Below are positions 42,410 to 51,016 of a stretch of DNA of 64,000 nt, one piece after another. A program made the translations under genes and the position numbers. Positions within the stretch are counted from its first letter, which is position 1. Each line of letters opens with the position of its first letter. The DNA is taken from assembly GCA_050180895.1 (NCBI GenBank), contig JBFXDS010000003.1, positions 496,001 to 560,000 on the forward strand, given 5' to 3'. The notes under the pieces are model-generated. The model did no database searches. It was not told the origin of the DNA and saw nothing but the letters and a program-made list of their open reading frames with translations. The DNA comes from JBGPEQ01 sp050180895 (GTDB lineage: Bacteria; Pseudomonadota; Alphaproteobacteria; Dongiales; Dongiaceae).

Positions 42410-43578
42410 CAGGCGCGCCCGATGCAGACGCGGTCCATCAGCCGACGCATGAATGCCTCGCAGAGCGCGAGCTGCTCCAGCGTCACCCATTCGTCGGGCT
42501 TGTGCGCCTGGTCGATGCTGCCGGGGCCGCAGATGATCGCGGGGATGCCGCTTTCGTGGAACAGCCCGGCCTCGGTGCCGAAGGCGACCTTGATCGTCGA
42601 ATTGCCGCCCGAGAGCGCCTTGGCCAGCTCGACGATCTCGCTGTCGACCGGCGTGGCCAGGCCGGGAAAGGCGGAAATCTCATTCCAGCCGAAGCCCGTC
42701 TCGGCGGCGATCGCGCGCATGGCCGGCTGCAGCGTCTCCTCGGCGAAGCGCCGCACCTCGTCGAACATCGCCTCGACGTCCTGGCCGGGCAGGTAGCGGA
42801 ACTCGAAGTCGAAATGGCAGTCCTTGGGCACGATGTTGAGGGCCGTGCCGCCGTGGATCACGCCGGTATGCACCGTCGTGTGCGGCACGTCGTAGTCGTT
42901 GTCGAACGGGCCTTCGGCGGCGAAGCGCCGGGCCATGGCGCGCAGCTTGACGATGACCTCGGCCGCCATCTCGACCGCGTTGACGGCGCGCGGCGCGAGC
43001 GACGAGTGGGCCTCCAGCCCGCGCACCTGGCAGCGCACGCTCTTCTTGCCCTTGTGCCCGACCGTGACCTTCATGCTCGTCGGCTCGCCGATGATGCAGG
43101 CCTTGGGCCGCACCGGCATGTCCCGCAGCAGGTCGAGCAGCCGGCGCACGCCGACGCAGCCGACCTCCTCGTCATAGGAGAAGGCGAGATGGATCGGCGT
43201 CTCCAGACCGCGCCGCAGGAACTCCGGCACCGCGGCGAGGACGAGGCCGAGGAAGCCCTTCATGTCGCAGGCGCCGCGGCCGTAGAGGCGCCCGTCCCGC
43301 CGCTGCGCCTGCCAGGGGTCGGAGGCCCAGTCCTGGCCGTCGACCGGCACCACGTCGGTATGGCCGGAGAGGGCGATGCCCGGCCGGTCCGCCGGTCCCA
43401 GCGTCGCATACAGATTGGCCTTGCCGCCGTCGGCGCTGGAAACGAGCCGCGACTCGACGCCGAGCCGGCTCAAATAGTCGCGCACGAAGCCGATCAGCTC
43501 GAGGTTCGAGTTGCGGCTGGTGGTGTCGAACGCGATCAGCTTGCCGATCAGGTCGAGGCTGGCGGCCGAAGGACTCAC
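42409..43578 (-). CDS. argE: Acetylornithine deacetylase
   Basis: 389-residue M20 metallopeptidase. It removes the acetyl group from N2-acetylornithine in arginine biosynthesis. Metal ligands: H in LSGHTDVVPV, D in YGRGACDMKGF, E-E in FSYDEEVGC, a later Glu region (IIGEPTS) and the C-terminal His in FHESGIP. The dimerisation domain includes GLEAHSSLAPRAVNAVE. It starts at GTG 43578. Succinyl-diaminopimelate desuccinylases look similar, but FDTTSRNSNLELI is typical of ArgE. Confidence 0.92.
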   Translation of the reverse strand: MSPSAASLDLIGKLIAFDTTSRNSNLELIGFVRDYLSRLGVESRLVSSADGGKANLYATLGPADRPGIALSGHTDVVPVDGQDWASDPWQAQRRDGRLYGRGACDMKGFLGLVLAAVPEFLRRGLETPIHLAFSYDEEVGCVGVRRLLDLLRDMPVRPKACIIGEPTSMKVTVGHKGKKSVRCQVRGLEAHSSLAPRAVNAVEMAAEVIVKLRAMARRFAAEGPFDNDYDVPHTTVHTGVIHGGTALNIVPKDCHFDFEFRYLPGQDVEAMFDEVRRFAEETLQPAMRAIAAETGFGWNEISAFPGLATPVDSEIVELAKALSGGNSTIKVAFGTEAGLFHESGIPAIICGPGSIDQAHKPDEWVTLEQLALCEAFMRRLMDRVCIGRA

Positions 43579-43701
43579 GACGAAAGGTTCCCTGGCTGGT
43601 CTTGAGGCTTGCCCGGTAGGGCCGGAAGGCGGCTAATATGGCCGAGCGGCGGCGCGGAGCCAATGCCCAGAATGATGGTCTGATATGAGGAAAGGCGCAC
43701 C

Positions 43702-44610
43702 GTGCCGCGCGTTGTCCCAGATGTCCTGATCCGCCACGATCCTGCCGCCGACGGTGCCCTGCCGGTCGTGTTCGACTCGCCACACAGCGGCAACGTCTAT
43801 CCGGCCGATTTCGATTTCGCCGCGCCGCTCGACGTTATCCGCCGGGCCGAGGACGCCTTCGTCGACGAGCTGTTCGCGTCGGCGCCGGCTCGCGGCGCGG
43901 CCCTGCTCGCCGCGCTGTTCCCCCGCAGCTATGTCGATGCCAACCGCCACGAGCATGAGATCGACACCCTGCTGCTCAACGAGCCGTGGCCGCATCCGAT
44001 CGTGCACAGCCACCGCAGCTCGCGCGGCCTCGGCGTGGTGCGCCGCCTCGTCCGGGCAACCGTTCCCGTCTACGACCGGCGGCTGAGCGTGACCGAGGTC
44101 GAGTCGCGCATCGCCCGCTGCCATCGCCCCTATCACGACGAGCTCCTGCGCATGATCGACGAGGCGCACGGGCGCTTCGGCGCCGTGTGGCACGTCAACT
44201 GCCATTCGATGAAGTCGACGGCCAAGGGACGGCCGCGGACCGATTTCGTGCTCGGCGACCGCGACGGCGTCACCTGCGACGGCGAATTCACCGATTTCGT
44301 GGCGACGGTCCTGCGCGACCTCGGCTACAGCGTCGGGCTCAACCACCCCTTCAAGGGCGCGGAGATCGTCACGCGCCACGGCGCTCCGGCCGCGTGCCGC
44401 CACAGCCTGCAGATCGAGATCAACCGCGGCCTCTACATGGACGAGGAGAGGATCGAGAAGAGCGCCGGCTTCGGCCGCTTCCAGGAAGATATCGACGCTC
44501 TGATCGCCGCCATTACCGCCTACGCGCGCGAACGGCTCACGAGGCAAACTGCTCGGTCAGGATCCGCTCCTCGAGATTGTGCTCCGGGTCGAACAGCAGG
44601 TTTAGGGTGA
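43702..44610 (+). CDS. N-formylglutamate amidohydrolase (FGase)
   Basis: 302 residues. Expected to hydrolyse N-formyl-L-glutamate (last step of the five-enzyme histidine degradation path) or a related formyl compound. Family features: VFDSPHSGNVYP, the metal-site stretch YVDANRHEHEID, HSHRSSRGLG and WHVNCHSMKS, and NHPFKGAEIVTRHG. Start GTG 43702. No hut genes are nearby. The 3' end overlaps the convergent NAD kinase by 74 bp; the last 20 residues are low-complexity and probably an extension created by that overlap. Confidence 0.9.
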   Translation: MPRVVPDVLIRHDPAADGALPVVFDSPHSGNVYPADFDFAAPLDVIRRAEDAFVDELFASAPARGAALLAALFPRSYVDANRHEHEIDTLLLNEPWPHPIVHSHRSSRGLGVVRRLVRATVPVYDRRLSVTEVESRIARCHRPYHDELLRMIDEAHGRFGAVWHVNCHSMKSTAKGRPRTDFVLGDRDGVTCDGEFTDFVATVLRDLGYSVGLNHPFKGAEIVTRHGAPAACRHSLQIEINRGLYMDEERIEKSAGFGRFQEDIDALIAAITAYARERLTRQTARSGSAPRDCAPGRTAGLG

Positions 44611-45319
44611 TCCGGCGATCCTCGCGCACCTGCACTTCCGCGACGTCTCGGACCTCCGTGAAGTCGGCGACGGCGCTGGCCGGGCGCTTCTCATATTCAT
44701 GGATCTCGAAGGTGACCTGGGCCGAGTGGGGGAGGATGGCGCCGCGCCAGTGACGCGGGCGGAAGGCGCTGATCGGGGTCAAAGCCAGGACGCCGCTGCC
44801 CAACGGTAGAATCGGTCCGTGCGCCGAAAGGTTGTAGGCGGTGCTCCCGGCCGGCGTGGCCACGAGGACGCCGTCGCAGATCAGTTCCTGAAGCCGCACC
44901 ACGCCGTCCACGCGGATGCCGATCTTGGCGGCCTGGCGCGTCTCGCGCAGCAGCGAGACTTCGTTGATGGCGTGCGCCCGCGCCGTCTTGCCCTTGACGG
45001 TCTTGGCCACCATCAGCAGCGGGTGCAGCCGCTCCTTGTGGGCCTTCGCCAGACGCTCCGGCAGACCGGACTCGTCGTACCGGTTCATCAGGAACCCGAC
45101 GGTGCCGCAGTTCATGCCGAAGATCGGCACGCCCTTGCTCATGAAGCGATGCAGGGTCTCCAGCACGAAACCGTCGCCGCCGAGCGCGACGACGATGTCG
45201 GCAGCCTCGGGGTCCTCGGTTCCATAAATCCGCTGCAGCCGGCCGAGCGCATCCTGCGCCTCCTCGGTCTGCGCGGCGACGAACGCGAATCTCTTTCTTC
45301 TTGCGGAAGTTTTTCTCAT
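44537..45319 (-). CDS. nadK: NAD kinase
   Basis: 260 residues, normal for proteobacterial PpnK. It phosphorylates NAD to NADP using ATP. Conserved VVALGGDGFVLE (G-G-D-G), GMNCGTVGFLMN, the N-E motif in HAINEVSL, and GVLVATPAGSTAYNLS are all intact. It starts at ATG 45319. The downstream end overlaps the amidohydrolase gene; the upstream side is an 85-bp gap before the modC stop on the same strand. Confidence 0.95.
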   Translation of the reverse strand: MRKTSARRKRFAFVAAQTEEAQDALGRLQRIYGTEDPEAADIVVALGGDGFVLETLHRFMSKGVPIFGMNCGTVGFLMNRYDESGLPERLAKAHKERLHPLLMVAKTVKGKTARAHAINEVSLLRETRQAAKIGIRVDGVVRLQELICDGVLVATPAGSTAYNLSAHGPILPLGSGVLALTPISAFRPRHWRGAILPHSAQVTFEIHEYEKRPASAVADFTEVRDVAEVQVREDRRITLNLLFDPEHNLEERILTEQFAS

Positions 45320-45404
45320 CGGCCGCGCGGGGTGACGCCAGGGTAACGGCGGCGGAGTATAGCGCGGGCGATCGAGGGCGCCAGCGGAATGGCGGGACGC
45401 CCCG

Positions 45405-46517
45405 TCACCCCTCGGTCGCGGCGCCGCCCATGCTCGGCCGGTCGATCGCCACCGCCTTGATGAGCGCGAAGACGTCGCGGCCGACGCCGAGCTGGAGGTC
45501 CTGCACCGACCGGGCCGTCAGCCGCGCCCAGATGAGTGATCGCCGATCCGCGCCGAGCGCGAGCTTCAGATCGACCTCGCTGTCGCTGCCGGCGACGGTC
45601 TCGACGATGCGCGCCGGCAATATGTTGAGGATGCTGATGTCGCGCGGCGGCGTCAGCGCGATCGAGACGTCGCGCGGCCGGATGTTGACGCGGACGTTCG
45701 CCCCGATCGTCAGGCCGAGCCGGCTCGTCCGCAGCTGTCCGCCGTCGAAGGCAAGGAGCGTGAGGCCGAAGCGGTCGTCATGACCTTCGACGCGGGCGCG
45801 GATCAGCGCGCCGGCCTCGTAGCTCCCGGTCAGCGACCGGAAGTCCGCGCGCCCCAGGATGTCGTCGACGCCGCCGACGGCCGCCGCGCGTCCGTCGACC
45901 AGCAACGCCACGGTGTCGGCGAGCCGGATGATTTCGCCGAGGTCGTGGGTGACATAGACGATGGGCAGCCGGAGCTGGTCGCGCAGCCGCTCGACGAACG
46001 GCAGGATTTCCTCTTTCCGGGACGCGTCGAGCGACGCGAGCGGCTCGTCCATCAGCAGCAGCCGCGGATGCGCGAGGAGCGCGCGGCCGATCGCGACCCG
46101 CTGCTTCTCACCGCCCGACAGGCTCGCCGGCCGGCGGTCGAGAAGATGGCCGATGCCGAGCAGGTCGACGATCTCCGTCACCGACGTCGCGCCGTCTCCG
46201 GACGGCGCCCGCCGATGCCCATACAGCAGGTTGCTGCGCACGCTCAGATGCGGGAACAGCCGGCCTTCCTGGAACACATAGCCGAGGCGCCGCCGCTCCG
46301 GCGGCACGTCGGTGCCGCTGTCGCTGTCGAACAGGACCGCGTCATCGAGCACGATGCGGCCGCGGTCGGGCCGGATCAGGCCGGCGAGCATGTTGACGAG
46401 CGATGTCTTGCCGGAGCCGGAGCGGCCGAACAGCGCGGATACGCCGTGGCTGGGCAGGCTCAACCGGACGTCGAGCCGGAAGTCGCCCAGCCGCCGTTCC
46501 GCGACGATGTCCAGCAC
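45405..46517 (-). CDS. modC: Molybdate ABC transporter, ATP-binding protein
   Basis: 370 residues. Walker A FGRSGSGKTS (30-39), Q-loop VFQEGRLFPH, signature LSGGEKQRVA, Walker B LLLMDEPLASLD and H-loop YVTHDLGE. A C-terminal TOBE (Mop-like) domain follows (about 295-360), which binds oxyanion and can feed back on transport. It energises molybdate uptake with ModB and ModA encoded directly upstream (modA-modB-modC order), with 5 bp between modB and modC. Confidence 0.95.
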   Translation of the reverse strand: MLDIVAERRLGDFRLDVRLSLPSHGVSALFGRSGSGKTSLVNMLAGLIRPDRGRIVLDDAVLFDSDSGTDVPPERRRLGYVFQEGRLFPHLSVRSNLLYGHRRAPSGDGATSVTEIVDLLGIGHLLDRRPASLSGGEKQRVAIGRALLAHPRLLLMDEPLASLDASRKEEILPFVERLRDQLRLPIVYVTHDLGEIIRLADTVALLVDGRAAAVGGVDDILGRADFRSLTGSYEAGALIRARVEGHDDRFGLTLLAFDGGQLRTSRLGLTIGANVRVNIRPRDVSIALTPPRDISILNILPARIVETVAGSDSEVDLKLALGADRRSLIWARLTARSVQDLQLGVGRDVFALIKAVAIDRPSMGGAATEG

Positions 46518-46522
46518 CCGGC

Positions 46523-47215
46523 CTACCTCCCGATCCGGGCGTGGAGACGGCGGGCAAGGACCTCGGAGGCGACCAGCGCCACCAGCGCCAGCAGGACCGA
46601 TATGATGGACAGGCGGAGCGCCGCCAGGTCGCCGTCGGGGACCTGGGTGTAGGTGTAGATCGCCATCGGAATCGTTCGCGTCTCGCCGGGGATGTTCGAG
46701 ACGAAGGTGATGGTGGCGCCGAACTCGCCGAGGCCGCGGGCGAAGGCCAGGACCGCGCCGGCTAGGATGCCGGGCGCCATGAGCGGCAGGGTGACGGTCA
46801 TGAAGACGTCGAACGGCCGGGCGCCCAGGGTCCGCGCCGCGGCCTCGAGCCGGCGGTCGACGGCCTCGAGCGACAGCCGCATCGCCCGGACCATGAGGGG
46901 AAAGCCCACCACCGCCGCCGCCAGCGCGGCCCCCTGCCAGGTGAAGATGATGGTGATGCCGAGCGTATCGTAGAGCCAGCCGCCGATCGGGCCGCGGCGG
47001 CCGAACAGGACCAACAGGATGAAGCCCACCACCACCGGCGGCACGACCAGCGGCAGGTGGACCAGGCCGTCGACCAGGACCTTCCCGGGAAAGTTGCGCC
47101 GGGCCAGCACCCAGGCGACCAGGACCCCGAACGGCAGGCTGCAGGCGACGCTCCAGAACGCCACCCGCAGACTCAGCCGGATCGCCTGCAGTTCCTCGTC
47201 AGTTAGTGGCAGCAC
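46523..47215 (-). CDS. modB: Molybdate ABC transporter, permease
   Basis: 230-residue inner-membrane protein with five or six helices. Typical ModB blocks: LPFGVLVAWVLARRNFPGK, PLVVPPVVVGFILLVLFGRR and the EAA loop AARTLGARPFDVFMTVTLPL that contacts ModC. The GEFGATITFVSNIPGETRT signature is the classic ModB C-terminal block. Its start lies 17 bp inside the modA coding end, so translation is coupled. Confidence 0.96.
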   Translation of the reverse strand: MLPLTDEELQAIRLSLRVAFWSVACSLPFGVLVAWVLARRNFPGKVLVDGLVHLPLVVPPVVVGFILLVLFGRRGPIGGWLYDTLGITIIFTWQGAALAAAVVGFPLMVRAMRLSLEAVDRRLEAAARTLGARPFDVFMTVTLPLMAPGILAGAVLAFARGLGEFGATITFVSNIPGETRTIPMAIYTYTQVPDGDLAALRLSIISVLLALVALVASEVLARRLHARIGR

Positions 47216-47981
47216 TCGTGCCGCTTACCGTGAAGCCGTAGTCGAGGAACACTGTACGGGCTTGCGGGCCCTTGAGGAAGTCGTAGAACGCGCGGGCGGC
47301 CGCGTCGTCCTTCTCCGCGATCAGCGCGACCGGATAGACGATCTTCGGATGGCTGTCGGCGGGGAATTCGGCCACCACCTTGACCTTCTTGCTGATCGCG
47401 GCGTCGGTCGAATAGACGATGCCGGCGGCGGCTTCGCCGCGTTCGACCAGGGCGAGGGCGGCGCGCACGTCCTTGGTCCGGGCCACCTTCGGCTCGACCT
47501 GTGCCCAGATGCCGAGTGCCTCCAGGGCGGCCTTGCCGTAGCGGCCCGCCGGGACGCCCTCCGGCTCGCCCATCGCGAGCTTGCCGTCGCCGAGAATGTC
47601 GGCCAACGGCGCGTTGGCCGCCAGCTCGACGGACAGGCTGCTGTCGTTCGGCGCGATCAGCACGAGCTTGTTGCCGAGAAGGTCCTGCCGGCTGTCGGCA
47701 ACGATCAGATTCCGTTCGGCCAGATAGTCCATCCATTTGGTATCGGCCGAGATGAAGATCGCCGCCGGTGCGCCGTTCTCGATCTGCTTGGCGAGATCGG
47801 AAGTCGACGCGAACGAGTATGTGACCGTCCCCTTGCCGTCCGCCGCGTAGAGCTTGGCGACGTCTTCGACCGCGTTCTTCGTGCTGGCCGCGGCGAAGAT
47901 CAGGAGATCGTCGGCGGCGGCCTGGGATGCCGCGACCGCGAGCCAGCCGACGGCGACGAGCAGCTTGAGCATTCGAATCAT
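47199..47981 (-). CDS. modA: Molybdate ABC transporter, periplasmic binding protein
   Basis: 260 residues with a cleavable signal peptide (ends SQAAADDL). The mature protein follows ModA: LLIFAAASTKNAVEDVAKLY with the oxyanion-binding Ser/Ala-rich loop, YSFASTSDLAKQIENGAPA, GEAAAGIVYSTDA and PVALIAEKDDAAARAF. Captures molybdate (and usually tungstate). First gene of modABC. A 24-bp dyad resembling a Mo-box lies 28 bp upstream of the ATG and probably mediates repression by molybdate. Confidence 0.95.
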   Translation of the reverse strand: MIRMLKLLVAVGWLAVAASQAAADDLLIFAAASTKNAVEDVAKLYAADGKGTVTYSFASTSDLAKQIENGAPAAIFISADTKWMDYLAERNLIVADSRQDLLGNKLVLIAPNDSSLSVELAANAPLADILGDGKLAMGEPEGVPAGRYGKAALEALGIWAQVEPKVARTKDVRAALALVERGEAAAGIVYSTDAAISKKVKVVAEFPADSHPKIVYPVALIAEKDDAAARAFYDFLKGPQARTVFLDYGFTVSGTSAATN

Positions 47982-48008
47982 GGATCGACCTCCCGGATGA
48001 ATTTCCTC

Positions 48009-48032
48009 CGTTATATTCCATCGAATATAGCG
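48009..48032. promoter_or_regulatory. Candidate ModE-type Mo-box upstream of modA
   Basis: CGTTATATTC-CATC-GAATATAGCG is a near-perfect inverted repeat (one mismatch), 28 bp upstream of the modA start. The C-G-n-TATAT half-site matches known Mo-boxes of alphaproteobacteria. A related 24-bp dyad with the same spacing stands before moaA at 50136-50159. Confidence 0.7.
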
Positions 48033-48280
48033 CCGTCCAGAGCTGTCCGAAGCAGGAGCTTCGACCGCGTGCCGGGCGATCTCCTGGTCAAGCGGGGCAA
48101 GCTCGACCGACGCGGGTTCGATCGCACCCTCCGCGTCCGCGGTGAAGTCCTGATAGCCGACGCGGTGCGGACGCGCGTCGGCGCGCCGGGGGCCAATATG
48201 GCGAATGGACAGTTGCGTTCAACACTGCAACACTTTTGTCGTTCGAATCTGCTTGCGGCTTGAGGAACAGGAACACCGAA
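48033..48280. other. Gene-free stretch entering a low-GC patch
   Basis: From about 48196 the base composition drops sharply compared with the flanks and stays low to about 49090. No gene is supported in 48033-48280; a plus-strand frame continuing from the antisense of modA ends at 48263 and matches nothing I know. Confidence 0.5.
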
Positions 48281-48670
48281 ATGACACGCCTCAGCATGAT
48301 CATGCTGTGCGGATTTTTAGCTGTAAGCTTGATGGCTTGCGAACGAGAGGAACAAGCTGGCACAGATAATGACCAGAAGATTGGAGGCCCGTACTACTTC
48401 CAAAGCTTCGAAGGAAAATCTCACCCCTGGATGCCTGTGGGGGAAGTGCAAGAAGATGACAAACCGGATGACGCATATTATGCCGCCTACTTTGATTCAA
48501 ATGGACGTATCGTCCGCTTAGAGAAGTATCTGTCCAGTCACCGACAATGGACATACGAGTATGCATATGACTCTAACGGTAAAGCCGTAGCCGGGCGCTA
48601 CGTTGATGACAAAACAAACACGGTCAAGGATCTCGTCTTCGATTCTGACGGTAAACTTACTCTAGAATAA
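48281..48670 (+). CDS. Putative lipoprotein in low-GC patch
   Basis: 129 residues. The signal peptide ends in the lipobox SLMACERE. The mature part is acidic and Tyr/Asp-rich, with three near-repeats of a strand-turn unit: YFDSNGRIVRLEKY, YAYDSNGKAVAGRYVDD and VFDSDGKLTLE. Each holds a D-S-(N/D)-G-(R/K) turn spaced about 28-30 residues apart, similar to antitoxin/RHS-like short beta-repeats. Codon usage is AT-rich compared with every neighbour, suggesting recent transfer. Function unknown. Start ATG 48281 opens the signal peptide. Confidence 0.7.
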   Translation: MTRLSMIMLCGFLAVSLMACEREEQAGTDNDQKIGGPYYFQSFEGKSHPWMPVGEVQEDDKPDDAYYAAYFDSNGRIVRLEKYLSSHRQWTYEYAYDSNGKAVAGRYVDDKTNTVKDLVFDSDGKLTLE

Positions 48671-48779
48671 TAGGGGTCAGAGTTATTCATGAGAGATCAA
48701 GATCTGTTCAAAGCTGCAATGACGGCCTGGACACCAAGCAGCGGGCTATAAGTCAGGTTTTTAAGCGTTTGGAGGAGGA

Positions 48780-49087
48780 ATGAACGAGCGTCCAATTCCC
48801 GAAGCGGCTCTTCGGGACAAAGATTCAGTAGACATGTTGCGCGTGTGGATTGCCGAACAGAAGCTATTAAAATTGGTATGTACGCAGAAACAATGAGTGT
48901 ATCAGAAGAAAGAGCTTGGGGGGTAATTCTTGCAGATGTGACTCGCCACATCGCAAAGGCACTGGAAGCACAATATTCTATCGCCGCAATCGACAGCATA
49001 TCAAAAGTTCGCGAGAATTATATAAGAGAGCTTGCCGCTCCGACTTCCGAAGTCAAGGGTGACTTTTTGGATTGGAAAAAAACCTAG
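48780..49087 (+). pseudogene. DUF5076-family gene broken by a frameshift
   Basis: Frame one from ATG 48780 (GGAGGAGG directly upstream) reads MNERPIPEAALRDKDSVDML, then RVWIAEQKL, and stops at 48896. Frame two (−1 relative to it) continues from about 48863 with KIGMYAETMSVSEERAWGV, then ILADVTRHIAKALEA, and ends at 49087. Together they reproduce a DUF5076 protein except that a few residues around the expected GLHC-type segment are missing, so a small deletion probably shifted the frame. No slippery heptamer is present, so programmed frameshifting is unlikely. Confidence 0.7.
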
Positions 49088-49117
49088 GGCGAATTTGAAT
49101 CGGAGTCGCCTAGTTGA

Positions 49118-50110
49118 TCAGCCGCCGGTGACGCTCATATGGCGTCCGACCGCGGGCCGCGTATGCCGCCGGTCGATGATGAAGTCGTGGCCTTTCGGCT
49201 TGCGCGCGATCGCCTCGTGGATCGCCGCCTCCAGCAGGGCGTCCGACTCGCTGTCGCGCAGCGGCGCCCGCAGGTCCGAGGCGTCGTTCTGCCCGAGGCA
49301 CATATAGAGCGTGCCGGTGCAGGTGACGCGCACGCGGTTGCAGCTTTCGCAGAAGTTGTGCGTCAGCGGCGTGATGAACCCGAGCCGGCCGCCGGTCTCG
49401 CGCACGCGGACGTAGCGCGCCGGCCCGCCGGTGCGATGGTCGGTCTCGTCGAGCGTCCATTTCTGCGCCAGCCGCGCCCGCACGACCGAGAGCGGAAGAT
49501 ACTGGTCGAGCCGCATTTCGCCGCCGATATCGCCCATGGGCATGACCTCGATCAACGTGAGGTCGAAGCCCTCGTCGCCGCACCAGGCGATCAGATCGTC
49601 GAACTCGGCCTCGTTCACGTCCTTGAGCGCCACCGCGTTGATCTTGATCTGAAGGCCGGCCGCCTTCGCGGCCGCCAGGCCCTCCTGGACCTTGTCCAGC
49701 CGCCCCCAGCGGGTAATGGCGGCGAATTTCTGCGGGTCGAGCGTGTCGACGGAGACATTGACGCGCCTGATGCCGAGGGTCTTCAGCTCCCGAGCGTACT
49801 TGGCCAGCTGGCTCCCGTTCGTGGTCAGCGTCAGCTCCTCGAGCGCGCCGCTCTCGAGGTGGCGCGACAGCGCCCGGAAGAGATGCATGATGTTCTTGCG
49901 GACCAGGGGCTCGCCGCCGGTGAGCCGCAGCTTCTTCACGCCCAGGCGGACGAAGGTGCTGCACAGCCGGTCCAGCTCCTCGAGGGTCAGGATCTCCGCC
50001 TTCGGCAGGAAGGTCATGTCCTCCGCCATGCAATAGACGCAGCGGAAATCGCACCGGTCGGTGACGGAGACGCGCAGATAGCTGATATGCCGGCCGAACG
50101 GATCGATCAT
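49118..50110 (-). CDS. moaA: GTP 3',8-cyclase (molybdenum cofactor biosynthesis)
   Basis: 330-residue radical SAM enzyme, normal length. It converts GTP to 3',8-cyclo-7,8-dihydro-GTP, the first step of molybdopterin synthesis. The N-terminal cluster motif C-x3-C-x2-C is in DRCDFRCVYC; the second [4Fe-4S] site is FCESCNRVRVTCTG. GGEPL and the essential C-terminal Gly-Gly (SVTGG) are present. It starts at ATG 50110. A Mo-box-like dyad 26 bp upstream suggests control by molybdate, in line with the modABC operon nearby. moaC and other moa genes are not in the window. Confidence 0.96.
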   Translation of the reverse strand: MIDPFGRHISYLRVSVTDRCDFRCVYCMAEDMTFLPKAEILTLEELDRLCSTFVRLGVKKLRLTGGEPLVRKNIMHLFRALSRHLESGALEELTLTTNGSQLAKYARELKTLGIRRVNVSVDTLDPQKFAAITRWGRLDKVQEGLAAAKAAGLQIKINAVALKDVNEAEFDDLIAWCGDEGFDLTLIEVMPMGDIGGEMRLDQYLPLSVVRARLAQKWTLDETDHRTGGPARYVRVRETGGRLGFITPLTHNFCESCNRVRVTCTGTLYMCLGQNDASDLRAPLRDSESDALLEAAIHEAIARKPKGHDFIIDRRHTRPAVGRHMSVTGG

Positions 50111-50135
50111 GCGGGACGCGGAATGGTTACCGTTG

Positions 50136-50159
50136 CGTTCTATCCCACCAAATATAGCG
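50136..50159. promoter_or_regulatory. Candidate ModE-type Mo-box upstream of moaA
   Basis: CGTTCTATCC-CACC-AAATATAGCG has the same 10-4-10 layout as the dyad before modA, with an identical or near-identical right half (AATATAGCG). It lies 26 bp upstream of the moaA ATG. The left half is less perfect. The sharing suggests one regulon for Mo uptake and cofactor synthesis. Confidence 0.6.
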
Positions 50160-50221
50160 GTTTCGCCGGGAGTTTCCAGCCCCGGACCCTTGCGAATCCG
50201 GCCGGCCGGCCCTTCGCCGCC

Positions 50222-51016
50222 TCATCCCAGGAGCAGGCTGTCGTCGCTGAGGCTTTCGCCGCGCTGCCTCGCGAACAGGGCCAGGAGGTCGGGCACGTCG
50301 AGGCCCTGGCGGTCCGCCCCGGCGACGTCGAAGACGACGCGGCCGTCATGCAGCATCACCGTGCGGTCGCCGTGATCGAGCGCCTGGCGCATCGAGTGGG
50401 TGACCATCAGGGTGGTCAGCGTCTGCTCGGCGACGATCCGCTCGGTAAGTCGAAGCACGAAGTCCGCCGTCCGCGGGTCGAGGGCGGCCGTGTGCTCGTC
50501 CAGCAGCAGGATCTTCATCGGCCGCAGCGTCGCCATAAGCAGGCTCACCGCCTGCCGCTGCCCGCCGGAGAGCAGCCCCATGCGGTCGCGCATGCGGCTC
50601 TCCAGCCCCAGCCCGAGCAGGCGCAGGCGGTCGCGGAAGTCCGCGCGCCGGCCGCGGTCGACGGCCATCCCCAGGCCGCGCCGCGTGCCGCGCGCCGCCG
50701 CCAGGGCGAGGTTCTCCTCGATGGTGAGGTCGGCGCAGCTCCCGGCCATCGGGTCCTGGAACACGCGCGCGACGAGCGCGGCCCGCTTCGGCGGCGGCCA
50801 GCCGGTGATGTCCTGCTCGTCGATCCCGACGACGCCGGCGGCGATCGCGGCGTCGCCGGTCAGCACGTTCAGGAGGGTCGATTTTCCCGCGCCGTTCGAG
50901 CCGATGACGGTGACGAACTGGCCGGCCGGGATCTCCAGGTCGAGGCCGCGCAGCGCATGCGTCTCCATCGGCGAGCCGCGATTGTAGACGACGGCGATGT
51001 CCCGCATCCGGATCAT
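50222..51016 (-). CDS. ABC transporter ATP-binding protein (TrpXYZ-type system)
   Basis: 264 residues. Walker A IGSNGAGKST, Q-loop RVFQDPMAG, signature LLSGGQRQAVS, Walker B ILLLDEHTAALD (Glu followed by His instead of Pro) and H-loop MVTHSMRQAL. This is the COG1101-like group that works with COG4120 permeases and COG2984 binding proteins. ATG 51016 overlaps the permease stop (ATGA). Its binding protein is separated by an opposite-strand gene (see 52912-53886). Confidence 0.88.
   Translation of the reverse strand: MIRMRDIAVVYNRGSPMETHALRGLDLEIPAGQFVTVIGSNGAGKSTLLNVLTGDAAIAAGVVGIDEQDITGWPPPKRAALVARVFQDPMAGSCADLTIEENLALAAARGTRRGLGMAVDRGRRADFRDRLRLLGLGLESRMRDRMGLLSGGQRQAVSLLMATLRPMKILLLDEHTAALDPRTADFVLRLTERIVAEQTLTTLMVTHSMRQALDHGDRTVMLHDGRVVFDVAGADRQGLDVPDLLALFARQRGESLSDDSLLLG

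Noticed and set aside
47019..48263. Plus-strand frame antisense to modA extending past the Mo-box
   Set aside because: The part beyond modA has no family match; modA motifs on the other strand are complete.
48780..49087. Programmed -1 frameshifting to join the DUF5076 halves
   Set aside because: The overlap lacks an X-XXY-YYZ slippery heptamer, and several expected residues are missing at the junction, so a deletion is more likely.
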